A stretch of DNA of 42,632 nt from Chara braunii (lineage: Eukaryota > Streptophyta > Charophyceae > Charales > Characeae), in the NCBI GenBank assembly GCA_003427395.1, contig BFEA01000425.1, positions 148,778-191,409 of the forward strand. Reading direction: 5' to 3'. Below are positions 11,091 to 20,826 of the stretch, one piece after another. The translations under genes and the position numbers were made by a program. The notes under the pieces were generated by a model. It was not told the DNA's origin. It saw only the letters and a list, made by a program, of their open reading frames with translations, and did not search any database. How positions within the stretch are numbered: the stretch's first letter is position 1; every line of letters begins with the position of its first letter.

Positions 11091-12125
11091 GACCCCTTCA
11101 GATTAAGGAAGGTGGTAATGTTATTTATTGAAAGACTCATCCCCAAAAATGGAAGTGTTTTAAAAAGGGTCGTGTGATAGCTCATCCTAGGAAGAGAGGG
11201 ATGGTTGGGAGACCTATTGAGAGAGACCTCCTTCGTGTGAAAGGTAGTTAATGGATTTAAGGGCATGGTAAGCAGTGTTTTAGTTGATAAAGTCTGACGA
11301 AAAGGGGCCACGTTTGTTTGAGATGTTTGAGAAAGTCGCAAAAGAGTGTAGGGCAAAAGACGTCTCAGGATGGGTGGCTGCTGGCTCTGATCAAGTAAGG
11401 GGTCACGGCCTTGTGGACCTAGGGGTAATTTTGTTTGTGATTGTGCGAAGGATGCCATGCCTTTTGTGGGAGAGCTGGTAAATGCCTTCAGACCACTGCG
11501 TAATCTCGCAGTGGGCCCGTGACTAGTTTTGCGACGTTCCGTCTAACCACTTGTGCTAGTTCTGGGACACATTGGAGGAATACCAAGCTAAGAGGGAAAG
11601 GTTAGTACCTCTAGGACGTAACCCCAGGGGATGGCTGAGAGCCGGCGCAACGTGGCTGCGGGGCCGCGGAGTAAGAGTTTAAGGGGAGTTGCCCGCCCCA
11701 GGGAAATTACTCCGTGGGAAAGTGAAGGTTGAGTTTTTTTGGGAAATCCTGATTGAATGCTTATCAAGAGAAAACCTATCGTTGTGTAACCAACGAAGGC
11801 ACTGCCGCTAAAATAACAATGCGGTGGGCCGTAGTCCTGGTCCGATCAGCCAGACTATGGTGGGCCAAGATGGAGACCTAGCCTTTCTGTACTAGACTGC
11901 AGAAAGAGCTGAGTGGATATTAAGTATATAAGTATACATATGTGTATTTGATTGCGAGAGATTCTCTGAGAAGGAAGGCGAGAGTGCCTTCAAAGGTCTT
12001 GGTTAGTGCCCGCGTCCCTAGTTTTGGCCAGGACTAGGGACACCCAACGAGAAGTCGAAGGTTGTCTAGAACCGGGGAGAGGATGATTGGGAAGGTCTTT
12101 GGAACTTATGCTGTCAGCGTCCTAA

Positions 12126-12130
12126 TGTCG
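12126..12130 (+). other. Candidate left end of the 3' LTR (TGTCG)
   Basis: TGTCG here is the inverted match of the CGACA that ends the LTR at 6252, as expected for short LTR-terminal inverted repeats. A purine-rich stretch (ACCGGGGAGAGGA, about 12070) lies 45 bases upstream and could be a polypurine tract, but it is not adjacent. Other purine tracts before a TG exist near 11985. The true start needs the missing left end of the 5' LTR. Confidence 0.25.
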
Positions 12131-12928
12131 GGGCGGTGAGAACCCGGGTTACAAATCTGACAGCATATAGTTGTGGAGGCATCGTTTGATGAAGGCCTCT
12201 ACCCTGTGTTTGTTGGCTAATCGGATTGGTTCCCCTTTGCCAGTATTTGGAGTTCGGATGCATTTATAGCTTTTTGATTTAGCGAAGCGACGGGGACGTC
12301 GCTTAATATGGTCTGGTAAGCTGTCGGTGCGAATACCCTTACAAGGGTATCTGCCCCAGTTTTTGCAAGTGACAGAAAATAGTTTTGGTTTGAAGTTTAA
12401 GTATACCGCGCTAGGCGCGGCTGTGTCTCTGACTTACGTTGACTGGATGGGTGACTATAATAGAGAGTGCGTGGGCGCGCAGGTTTAGGGCGCTCGTGAT
12501 TTTTTTCTGCTGTTGATCATAAAGCCGGCGCGGACATCGGTCGTTTTGTTTAATGATATTATTATTATTTATTTATTTTTGATTAAGTAGGAATTAAGTT
12601 AAGGATATTTTCTTTTGAGTGGTACGTTTGACCGAGGCGAGCGCGCGTGCGAGGACGACCGCATCGACAACGACGGTGCGACCTTGTGCGGTAAATAGGG
12701 CGGCGTAGGATGGCGCGCGGGAGCGGCTACGGCACGGTTCGGGGTAGGGATGCAAGCCTGCAGTCTGAGGGTGGCGGGGTTTATTGCGGGTATATGGTCC
12801 GCTCCCGCCGTCTACCGTGTGAGGTCTGAGTGTAAGCATGCCCTTTGGGGCCCGAAAGATGGTGGACTATGCCTAAGTGGGGGCACCAGGGCCGTGACCG
12901 CAGTATCCAGGTTGTTGGTCACGTGGAA

Positions 12929-15264
12929 CCCCCGCCCCTTCCTTTTTTTTTTTCTTTTTTTTGGTCCTTTAAGTTCGCATTTGACTGTTGGCTACTATCA
13001 CCGACGCCGGCGCCAGGGCCTGCTGTACCTGAGACCGCGCTACGGGCTTGCAGCCCGCGCCCCTGAACTGTAGCCGCTGCCATTTTCTTTCCGAGGTTTT
13101 TTGGGCCGGCGAGTTCGAATCTGCTGTTAGTTTTAGCGTTAGTTGAGTAGAAAAGGAGTTAGTTGAAAAAGTTGTTGCGTGAGGTTATGTCGCAGGGAGA
13201 CGGAGTGAGGAGAGAAAGTAGTTATCCCACTCGTTTCTTGATGAAAACGGGTGGGAGGAAGTGTTAGTCTAATGTTTTTCAGTAGGGTGAATCTAGTGGT
13301 GAAGTCAGTTTTAGCAATGAGTTAGTAGAATAGGAGATTCGTGGAAGGAGCGCTGCGAGGTGCATAGCGGGGGTAGATCGCAGGCGGAGACTGAATGAAT
13401 CTTCCCGTATTTTGGCGGAAGATTCATTCTCGTATTTAGCGGGCTAATTGACGAGCGGGGGCGAACACGACATATGCGGGAGGAAGAAGAGAAGGAGGTG
13501 GCGAGGGAAGCACCTACCTTGATGACTGGCAGGGCCGTAATCACCAGGAGTCGAGCCACAGTGTCGAGCTGCGTCTTAACCTGGCCGACGTGCGGGGCCA
13601 GGTTCGTATGGTAAAAGAGAGCGGTCACGAGGAAGACGGGCTTAGCGGGGAAGGGGTTTCATCCTTAGTCGCTTTGTTTCTGCAATAGGCCATGGAGTTG
13701 AGTTGGTCACCTGGTCAGCTACAGTGATGAGTGGGGGCGGGAAAGCAACCGAAGGTTCGAACGGTAGCTGCCGGGGGAGTCGTTGGTAGGAGCGAGAGAC
13801 GGAGATAGGGGAAAGGGTGAGTGGAGGTCGTACGGGGTAGCGGGCGGGCGTAAGGACCTGAGGGTCATACAAGTTGCAAGGGAGCCTAGCGCACTGAGCC
13901 AGGCAGTGGCAGGCGACCAGCAAGCTGCGGGCTTGCTCGACGGTTGACAACGTCACCCGCCACCAAACGAACAGCAGCAGGCCCGCTATGGGGTGAAGAC
14001 TCGGCGGTTTAGATGGTGCGGTGCTACTGCTGCTGTATGAGGAGAGGCGTGTCTGGTAGCCTGTGCGCACCTGCCGACCTGTGCGCTGCCGTTTGATTGT
14101 CGGCGCTAGTGTGCGGGAGCTGACTGCGAAGGTTACGAGCCATCTGACTGACCCAGGATATTGGCTAGTTCGATAGACAAGGCTGTAGCGGGCCAATGAC
14201 AGCCCGAAAAGGACTGCAGAGGGATTATGGTTTGGAGGGCTGTTTGCGGTTGGAGATTGGGGCTGCGGTAGGTTCGCTTAGCTGGGAATGAGTTGCTTTT
14301 GATTGGTCGGGCGCAAATGGCTACTAACTGTTGGGAATTATTGGCGTTGTTGGGGTCGCTGAAGGCTGTTGCCGTCGCTGTTGACCGCCGTCATGCATAC
14401 ATGCTGCTACTGTTGGTTGGGCACAGTTTACAAGTTGTTGTGGATTGTGCCCCGACTGTTGCTACGGACTGCTGTTGCAGGCGGCTGTTGCTGTTGCTAT
14501 TGAGTGGGAGGTATTTTTGTGGACTGTGCGCGGGTTGCAGCGGCTAGCAGCTGTCGCTGTTGATATTTGAGCGCTGCTAAAATATTGCAGCTGCATCCGA
14601 GGGTTGTCGCACGCCGCTGGGTGACCACGATCGGGCAAGGCTCGGAGAGGTGGTCAAGCCGGACAAGTATTGAGAGTCTGTCAGGACAGCCTGGTTCAGC
14701 AGTTTGACTTCGAAAGTTGACTGGCAATTATGTTGGCCGCCATTGCGGGGCCCTCAAGCGACTCAAGGTATCAAGGCTCTCTCACGCAAGTGTGAGAGCA
14801 CCCCTCCTGGATCTGAGAGTCTCAAATACTTCTCCATCTGCCGTCCTTACTCTAATTCTAGTCTATATGGTCCTGAGAGGAAGGCGGCAGGCGGAATTGC
14901 AGCCCGTAGGTCCGCATCAAGACTCTGTGGGGAGTCATCCCACCGATTGCGGGAGCTCTGCCGGAACTCGGGAGGAGTTGTGGAGGCAGGGAATTGAAAG
15001 GTAATCATTTCCTTCCTCTATAGACCCAGATATTAGCCCCTTATCTGTGCTGCCTGTTGTGTTTTGACTGAGTATAAGGCATGCATCCCTACTCTAACTT
15101 TTGGTTTGACTTTCAGGACATGACCCAGATAAAGTAAAGGAATGCATGCAAGTCTCAGTTTTAGTTTTTGATTGCCTGAAAGCAGACCTGCTCAGAAAAA
15201 GGGGGTTGCATCTGGGGGAAGGGCGGTTCAAACCTGGTTTTGTTTGAGCTTGGCAGGGTCCTAT
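12929..15264 (+). mobile_element. First part of the 3' LTR, broken at 15264
   Basis: Collinear with the 5' LTR from the poly-C/T start through position 3092. Two large differences stand out. The 5' LTR segment of about 154-1040 is missing after 13081. About 145 bases at about 14152-14297 are present here but not in the 5' LTR. Homology stops abruptly within GCAGGGTCCTAT at 15264. The rest of the LTR is not downstream. It is found inverted at 24009-27140, beginning only 15 LTR bases later (LTR position 3108). Where the LTR starts upstream of 12929 cannot be fixed by homology because the matching part of the 5' LTR is outside the window. Confidence 0.8.
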
Positions 15265-15339
15265 TCGGGAAAGCAACAGTACTACAGTTATAAGGCGCAA
15301 AAAACATTAATTGAGCCACCAAGGAAATGATGAGGTCAA
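15265..15339 (+). other. Sequence immediately inside the left inversion breakpoint
   Basis: This sequence has no match elsewhere in the window that I can see. Under the inversion model it once adjoined the sequence that now starts at 27141. Confidence 0.35.
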
Positions 15340-15575
15340 GAGCGTGCTGGTGACGGTGGCGCGTTAGCTCAACGGTAGCGCTGCACTAACGAGTCGCCTC
15401 AGTGGCGGTGTTTGGGCATTGGGGGATCGTTTACGGGGCTGACGTAAGTTGTGTTCTTCGACTTGAAGAGCGTGGTGGTGACGGTGGCGCGTTAGAGCAG
15501 CGGTAACGCTGTGCTAACGCGCCGCCTCAGTTGCGGCGTTGGGGGATCGCTCACGGGGCCGACGTAATCTATCTG
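15340..15575 (+). repeat. Tandem 128-base duplication with a tRNA-like A box
   Basis: Unit 1 (15340-15467) and unit 2 (15468 to about 15575) share GAGCGTG-TGGTGACGGTGG, then GCGCGTTAG, a GCGG/ACGGTA-type loop, CTAACG, GCCGCCTCAG or a close variant, and GGGGGATCG. In unit 1 the segment TTAGCTCAACGGTAGCGC resembles a tRNA D-arm/A box, with CGTTAG and CTAACG able to pair. No B box (GGTTCRANNCC) follows at the right distance, so neither unit is a normal tRNA gene. Confidence 0.55.
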
Positions 15576-16026
15576 CTTCTAATGCCAAAACTTGGCGCAG
15601 GTGGCAGCGCAAGGAAGAACACTGGGGTGTTGGGGGGGCGTGCCGAGGGAACCGTGATATGTTCCTGGTCATCGTTGGTCTCACTTGACTTTTGTCAGGA
15701 ATCCTAGTTCGATGGAGGAAGGAGAGAGTGATATGTGGGGGCCATTGGCGGGTTGGATCTGGACGCTGGACCATACCTGACGAGACTAATCAGGGGTTAT
15801 GCCCCTTGATCTTTGATACAGAGGTTTTTGAGGGGGTCTCCTGCCCTGACATCGTTGTCAGGGTCAGCCTGTGACGGTGATGGAGACAAGAGCTATGGGA
15901 GATTGTTGTTGGACTTCACATGTTCGCTGCACAGCGGGGGCACGTGGGGATTTCTCTTACGATCTCCTACAACGCACATCGACTTCGTGGGTTGGGTGTG
16001 CTTACCTGTCATGGCCTATGTTGGGG
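15576..16026 (+). other. About 450 bases without a recognisable feature
   Basis: Only short open frames that run on into the microsatellite. No domain, RNA gene or repeat was recognised. Confidence 0.4.
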
Positions 16027-16033
16027 CCACACA

Positions 16034-16119
<86 letters not shown>

Positions 16120-16173
16120 NNNNNNNNNNNNNNNNNNNNNNNNNNNNNNNNNNNNNNNNNNNNNNNNNNNNNN

Positions 16174-16249
<76 letters not shown>
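16027..16249 (+). repeat. (AC)n then (AG)n microsatellite containing a 54-base assembly gap
   Basis: About eleven AC dinucleotides are followed by (GA)n on both sides of an N run at 16120-16173. The gap length is probably nominal. Apparent open frames across it (Arg-Glu or Ser-Leu repeats) are artefacts of the dinucleotide repeat. Confidence 0.95.
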
Positions 16250-16250
<1 letters not shown>

Positions 16251-16439
16251 AAAAAAAAACAGAATGTGAGAGTGTTGGGCTTTCAAGTATAATTTGATAT
16301 TTGTATTAGACTAGGGTTGAAGCATTTTTGGTGTTTTTCTTGTTCAGCGTTTGGGTAATAGTTGTTATAATTTGTTGCCATTTTTGTGTAGCGTTTCGGC
16401 ATGTGATGAAATGAAACTTAAAGAGAGAGTGCCGCTTTG

Positions 16440-16900
16440 TAGAAACGTCATTATGGTGGGTGGCGGGGGTTCCTTGTGAGAAGGTGCAGATTAGTTAAAG
16501 TGGTTTTCTCTAAATCGCAAGGAGGTGGGTGGGTTTGCGGGGTCTCCGACCTCTGCCGCGTGGGAGGTAGGGTATTACAGACGAGATATTGAATTTGGGT
16601 CACGTATTCATTTCATCCTAATAGGCTGGTGTCCTGCTCTCATCTAAATTCTTGAGGTATAATGGTGACCATTGCTCCACTGGGGCTTCGTCATAGAGGG
16701 CGGGGAAACATCCGTAGGGGGTGTATGCAAAATTGAGGGAGAGGCTTACCCTAAATCGTGAGGAGGTGGGTGGGTTTTGTGGGGCTTTTTGGCCCCTGCC
16801 GTGTGGGAGGTGGGGTAATTCCCTGGTTAGTAAGAACAACATCATGGTGGGAGTTGGTGTTTTTGTATGAAGAGTGTGGGGAGGTGCTATCCGCTTTGGA
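16440..16900 (+). repeat. Imperfect duplicated G-rich segments
   Basis: AGGAGGTGGGTGGGTTT followed by GCCGYGTGGGAGGTRGGGTA occurs at about 16517 and again at about 16760, 242 bases apart. A second shared word (CATYATGGTGGG) lies at about 16450 and 16843. The order suggests a rearranged tandem or inverted duplication. No gene was recognised in or around it. Confidence 0.45.
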
Positions 16901-17449
16901 TCGCGAGGAGCTGAGTAGGTATGCAGGTCTCTTTCAGCAGTTCGGAGCCTGTGGGCACAAACCCCCGTAGCGCGGGTGGCAGAGCGGATTGACAAGGGTT
17001 GGTAGTAACTTTGGATGAATAAAGGACATGATCAAGTAGCGCTGACCGCTGTTTTTTTTCTGTGGTTTTGATTGCCTTTTGCTTATGGTTTTCTTTTTAT
17101 GATTGGTGGAATTAGGGTTACTAATTAGGGTTGTCAATTATAGTTTCTTGGTCAGGAAATTAGATTTTGCCAATAATTTTCGTTGATTTTTCAGTAGTAG
17201 GGGTTGTGGAGTTGTTGCGGAGTCAATTATGGGTTGAAATCTCGTGGTGCCCTCGATGTGCTTGGTCGGTGATGCCTTGCCTGCTGAGGGCCCCACCTAA
17301 TTTTATAAGGGACGCCGGACCCGGTTCCCGATTTTTATAAAGATTTTTCTTTCGGAAAAAAAAAAAAGTAGTAGTGAAGGAGCTGTTTTTAGTTTTTATT
17401 TTTTATTTTTTTTTTGGGGGGGGAACTATGAGGGAGTCACAAAAATGAG
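16901..17449 (+). other. No feature recognised
   Basis: AT-rich and homopolymer-containing sequence with A and T runs near 17050, 17358 and 17400. No coding frame or family match was seen. Confidence 0.4.
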
Positions 17450-17450
17450 T

Positions 17451-17565
17451 TATAATTGCACTATGGGCCAAGATACAGTTTCGAACTGCAGTTCGGACAA
17501 TGTATACATGCAGGTTTCTGGCCAGGTAGGGTGCCCAAAGTGCAATTGCAAACTGTATCTTTTTT
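17451..17565 (+). repeat. Short inverted-repeat structure
   Basis: AATTGCACTATGGGC at about 17453 is inverted at about 17530 (GCCCAAAGTGCAATT), and AGATACAGTTT at 17470 is inverted at about 17550 (AAACTGTATCT). The fold is an imperfect hairpin of about 110 bases. The outer word appears a third time, inverted, at about 20799-20816. It may be a foldback MITE or one terminus of a larger element. Confidence 0.45.
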
Positions 17566-18073
17566 TTTTAACAGGCAAAATCCTTTAATAATACAATCCG
17601 GGAAGTGGGCCCGGCGTCCTTCACATATGCACAGTCAACTTCCCAATTAGAGAGAGGCATCACCGGCCAAGCTCATGTTAGGAGTCGCAGAATCCCACCA
17701 AGTGAGAAGTCTACAAACCTTAACAAATGAGAAAATTCAATCTTCAAACCAAAATGTAACCTTTACTGCTAACTCATTTTATTCTTAGAGCATGAAAGAA
17801 CCTAAAAGGATGATATACTTTATTCACTACATATTCCTATTCAAAACTGAAAGAAAAATCAGTAGAAAAAAAATTCTAGTAGTATATAGGCTGAGACCTT
17901 TATCCTAAGATAACTGTAATCAGTGCAACGAAACAATTTCTTATACGATGAAAAAAATTAAAAAATCAAGTTGAGACGGCTATACTCTGAGCAAGTCTGA
18001 GAATCTATCCCAATGCTGAAGAAAAATCTTTAGTGACTTCGATGTAAAGCCTTTTTTTTTTACTTTAAGAGAC
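17566..18073 (+). other. AT-rich stretch with no gene
   Basis: No open frame of convincing composition and no RNA gene seen. A short pyrimidine/A-rich region precedes the decayed frame on the other strand. Confidence 0.4.
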
Positions 18074-18625
18074 CGCTCTATTGAGATGGCCTGTTTGATG
18101 ACAAATTTTACCTAAGCTCTTATCATCGCCGGAGTCAGTCTCTCACCCCTATGGATCGCAGAGTTCCTGACTCAGTGTCCATAGTGTCCAAAGTATAGAC
18201 CGTCAAAGGGTTTCTTCCGGAAAGGTCAGTGGTCCATTAGGTTTATGGCGTCGTGTGACCGCCCTTAGAAGGATGAAGTCATAAGACGATCCGTCCGTCA
18301 AACCAGGAACTGGGACTGACCCTGATCTCCACCGTTCCCAAAAAGGTCAGCAAAGTTCACAGTGTAGCAATATGTGTTGTAAGTCCTCAATTCTCATTCC
18401 AGGCACTGACTGCGAAAAGGTGTGGCTTTTGCCGTTCGAGAAGCACACCAAGAGGCAGTCGGCACTGCCAGGTGGGTTATAAGCCACAAGTGACTCGCTT
18501 GTTTAACTACTAGAAGATCTAACAACAGTCTCCAATATCTCGAGAGACCTTGTGCCAGTCTCAGTAGCGTATCCTGCGTCCATCAACAGAAAAATTCCCA
18601 CGAGAAATGAAAGTTGAAAAGACAT
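18074..18625 (-). pseudogene. Decayed secreted-protein-like reading frame
   Basis: Reading down from the ATG at 18625, the first 20 codons form a classical signal peptide: a short polar start, a hydrophobic core (LSFLVGIFLLM), then DAGYA with a likely cleavage after the Ala. One frame stays protein-like to about 18074 but carries stops at about 18503, 18356, 18206 and later. After the first stop the frame still has Pro/Gly/Cys-rich, ordered residues, including several Cys within 45 codons. I do not recognise the family. The ATG and signal-peptide start lie inside a 0.5-kb repeat whose other copy (28588-29108) holds a matching start at 29070. Alternatively it is a chance frame, but four-stop collinearity over 180 codons with a good signal peptide argues for a dead gene. 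Confidence 0.4.
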
Positions 18626-19096
18626 TTCGTTAAAAAAAAATCCTTCATATTTATGAATGATCATTCCAATATTCGTCAAATTCTAAAATTTCTAGTTTTA
18701 TTTGATAAGTTTCTGTCTAAATATTAGCTCTCCCTTCTAACTACATCTATTTGTTCAAGATGGAATGAAAGTCTGGACGAGTTATTGAAATGTGTTAATT
18801 AAATTTTCATTCTACTCCAACAAATATCTTCTAATTTAGATTGGATTAACCTTTTTATGACTAAAAATCCTTACTTAGAATGAAAGTCCAATTAAAATAT
18901 TTTATGAACTCATCCAGACTTTCATTCCTTCTCTAGCATGCAGTCCAAATAAAAAGGAATACCCTATTCTTGGAATGAAAGTTTGCAAATAAGATGAAAA
19001 ATTTTAAAATTGGAATGACATTTTTTAAGATGGAATGAAAATTTGAAATTTAGATCGTAATTTTACTATAAAATGATTATTTAATTCTGAATTTTT
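18592..19096 (-). repeat. 0.5-kb repeat unit D, copy 1 (inverted relative to copy 2)
   Basis: The reverse complement aligns almost throughout with 28588-29108. It is AT-rich with many CATTCC and GGAATG words, contains a foldback MITE, and ends just after a signal-peptide-coding start. By eye identity is about 80-85%. Its left boundary abuts the LINE-b remnant. Confidence 0.75.
18762..18928. mobile_element. Foldback MITE with long terminal inverted repeats
   Basis: GGAATGAAAGTCTGGACGAG starts at 18762 and is mirrored by the end at 18928 (CTCATCCAGACTTTCATTCC). The arms pair imperfectly over about 50 bases, with an AT-rich centre of about 60 bases. The same element is at 28768-28934 at the equivalent place in the other copy of repeat D, so it inserted before that repeat was duplicated. 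No protein. Confidence 0.6.
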
Positions 19097-20795
19097 TTTT
19101 CGTTGATCCTGTTGCCATCCATCTTCTTGCTACAGTCCAGTTGAAATCCGTCCGATGTCTCATAAGGTTGTAACCCAACTTTGCAGTATAATGATAAAGA
19201 AGAACTGGTTGGTGGTTTCGGGGGTTCAACATCCAACCCCAGTCCCTAGAATCCACGGGCAGTGCATATGATGATTGTGACAGATAAAAGGGGTAATTCC
19301 CCTTCGTGGACTCCGACACATATCCAGGTTGCATGTCCAATTGTTGTGGCAGGGGTGGAGGATTCTCCGCCAGCTGCATCTCCAAAACCAACGAACGAGG
19401 GGATGACGCAGCCAAACACACCATCTCTCCAATGTCATGTTTTTGACACAGGTGTCGGGGGTCCCGATCTCCTGCTTTCTTGTACCATCCTCCAGATCGA
19501 GGGAGTAGACCTGATCTCAGGCTTTGCTGCCATTGCTGTGGAATTGCTTGCTGCAATGCAGTGAGGTGCTGGCTCTGGTGCCATATCCCTACCAGCATCG
19601 GTGTCAACACATGGGCCGGTTTCCATTCCCGTTCTTGTATCTCTGAAATATCTATAATTGTCCCCACCCCCCTTGCCATCCAAGAGTCTCCAAAGGCCCC
19701 TGGTCCGAAAGAGGGGAAGGGGATACCTTCCCGGGTAGGAATCGCCGAGTTGTTAAATAGTGGTTGTGTCAGAATTCTATCTGACAGTACTTGTGGAGGC
19801 AGTAGAAAAGGAGAACAGCGGCGCCAAGCTCGGATGATACCCCCCCATATACCTTGTGGCAAATACCTTGTGGCAAATGTCTGTATAGATAGGCAATATT
19901 AAGAGTTCCTAACCCGATATATCAAAAGGAACGTCACCCCCAAACCTCCAAAAAAGTGATTTCCGCCATCTGGCTCCAGGGGGCGAATGGACTGTTAAAA
20001 ATCGACCATGGAATCCATCTTGACAACAATGCATGTATTTGAAATGGTCATTTCTTCTTTCCACATTTAGGTTGAATGACAACCTCCCAAGCTACCTTGG
20101 GGAGATAAGAGGCCGATGACATTTCTTTTTTTCACAAATAGTGTGTGGCCAGATGTTTGATGAGTTGTTGTGCCGACATATCAAACTGAAAAATAGTTCT
20201 TTCAATTTGGAACCACATTGTTGACAACGCATTGTTCAACACCAACGACCGTCCGTACAAGCTGATCTCTTTATGAGTAGTCCACGGAACCAACATTGAT
20301 CTCACTGCCGCTAAGGCCATAAAAGCTTCAGTCATCAATTGTGGGGCAAATGAAATCCGATGTCCAAGCAATCTTTCATGTTAGACCGAAGTCACCACCC
20401 GTATTCCCCAGTGATCTGGGGGATTTACCCCTGGTGGGATAAACAAATATGATTTTTTCCAATTTACTTTTGCGTGAGAAACGTAACAAAACAATGCAAT
20501 TGTATCTGTAAGCGCATAAAACGCTTGATCTGATATCGACGTAAAAGTCACTGAATCATCTGCAAAGGCTTCCGTTTTCAACCGTTCTCCAGATGGCAAC
20601 AACATGCCTGAGATTTATGGGTTCGCTTAAATCATCGAATGCATAACTTCAACGCACAAAAGATAAAGCTATGAGGCAACCAGATACTCATGTCTTACCG
20701 ATCTGGTCAGTGATAGGGGAGTGGGCAACTTGCCGTTTACCGACACTTTAGACTCCGCACCACATCGTAATGCCCACACCACATTTTAAATTTTG
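19090..20795 (-). pseudogene. LINE-b: 5'-truncated reverse transcriptase with post-RT region
   Basis: Reading from 20795 down, the frame first shows the RT motif region VSVNG, then a decayed VRQGxPLA-type block, then I-x-G-x-LP, and the catalytic FADD box (AFADDSVTF) at about 20533-20580. Stops interrupt it near 20680, 20640 and 20380. Next comes the conserved post-RT block ISLYGRSLVLNNALSTMWF (about 20210-20270). A further open frame (19862-19077) contains QPLFNNSAI, a word typical of the L1 C-terminal region. L1-type RT copies element RNA at the nicked target. The 5' part (ORF1, endonuclease) is missing, as in ordinary 5' truncation. The 3' end meets repeat D at about 19090 in an A-rich junction, so the zinc-binding domain is absent. 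Confidence 0.75.
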
Positions 20796-20826
20796 GTGCC
20801 CCATAGTGCAATTATATATACATATA

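Larger units (their letters stand above)
9927..12925 (+). other. Internal region without pol
   Basis: About 3 kb between gag and the 3' LTR. I looked for protease (DTG/DSG), reverse transcriptase (YxDD), RNase H and integrase (HHCC, DDE) signatures on both strands and saw none. Open frames are short and lack composition or motif support. The element therefore resembles a non-autonomous LARD-like derivative that would depend on a partner for enzymes. Part of this stretch (from about 12.1 kb) may already be 3' LTR. Confidence 0.5.

Noticed and set aside
11081-11458. A 125-codon minus-strand ORF in the internal region
   Set aside because: Antisense to the element, Ser/Thr/Pro/Leu-rich, no motif, and adjacent plus-strand frame is equally weak. 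Treated as chance.
15813-16292. ORFs reading Arg-Glu or Ser-Leu repeats
   Set aside because: These are translations of the (GA)n microsatellite across an assembly gap.
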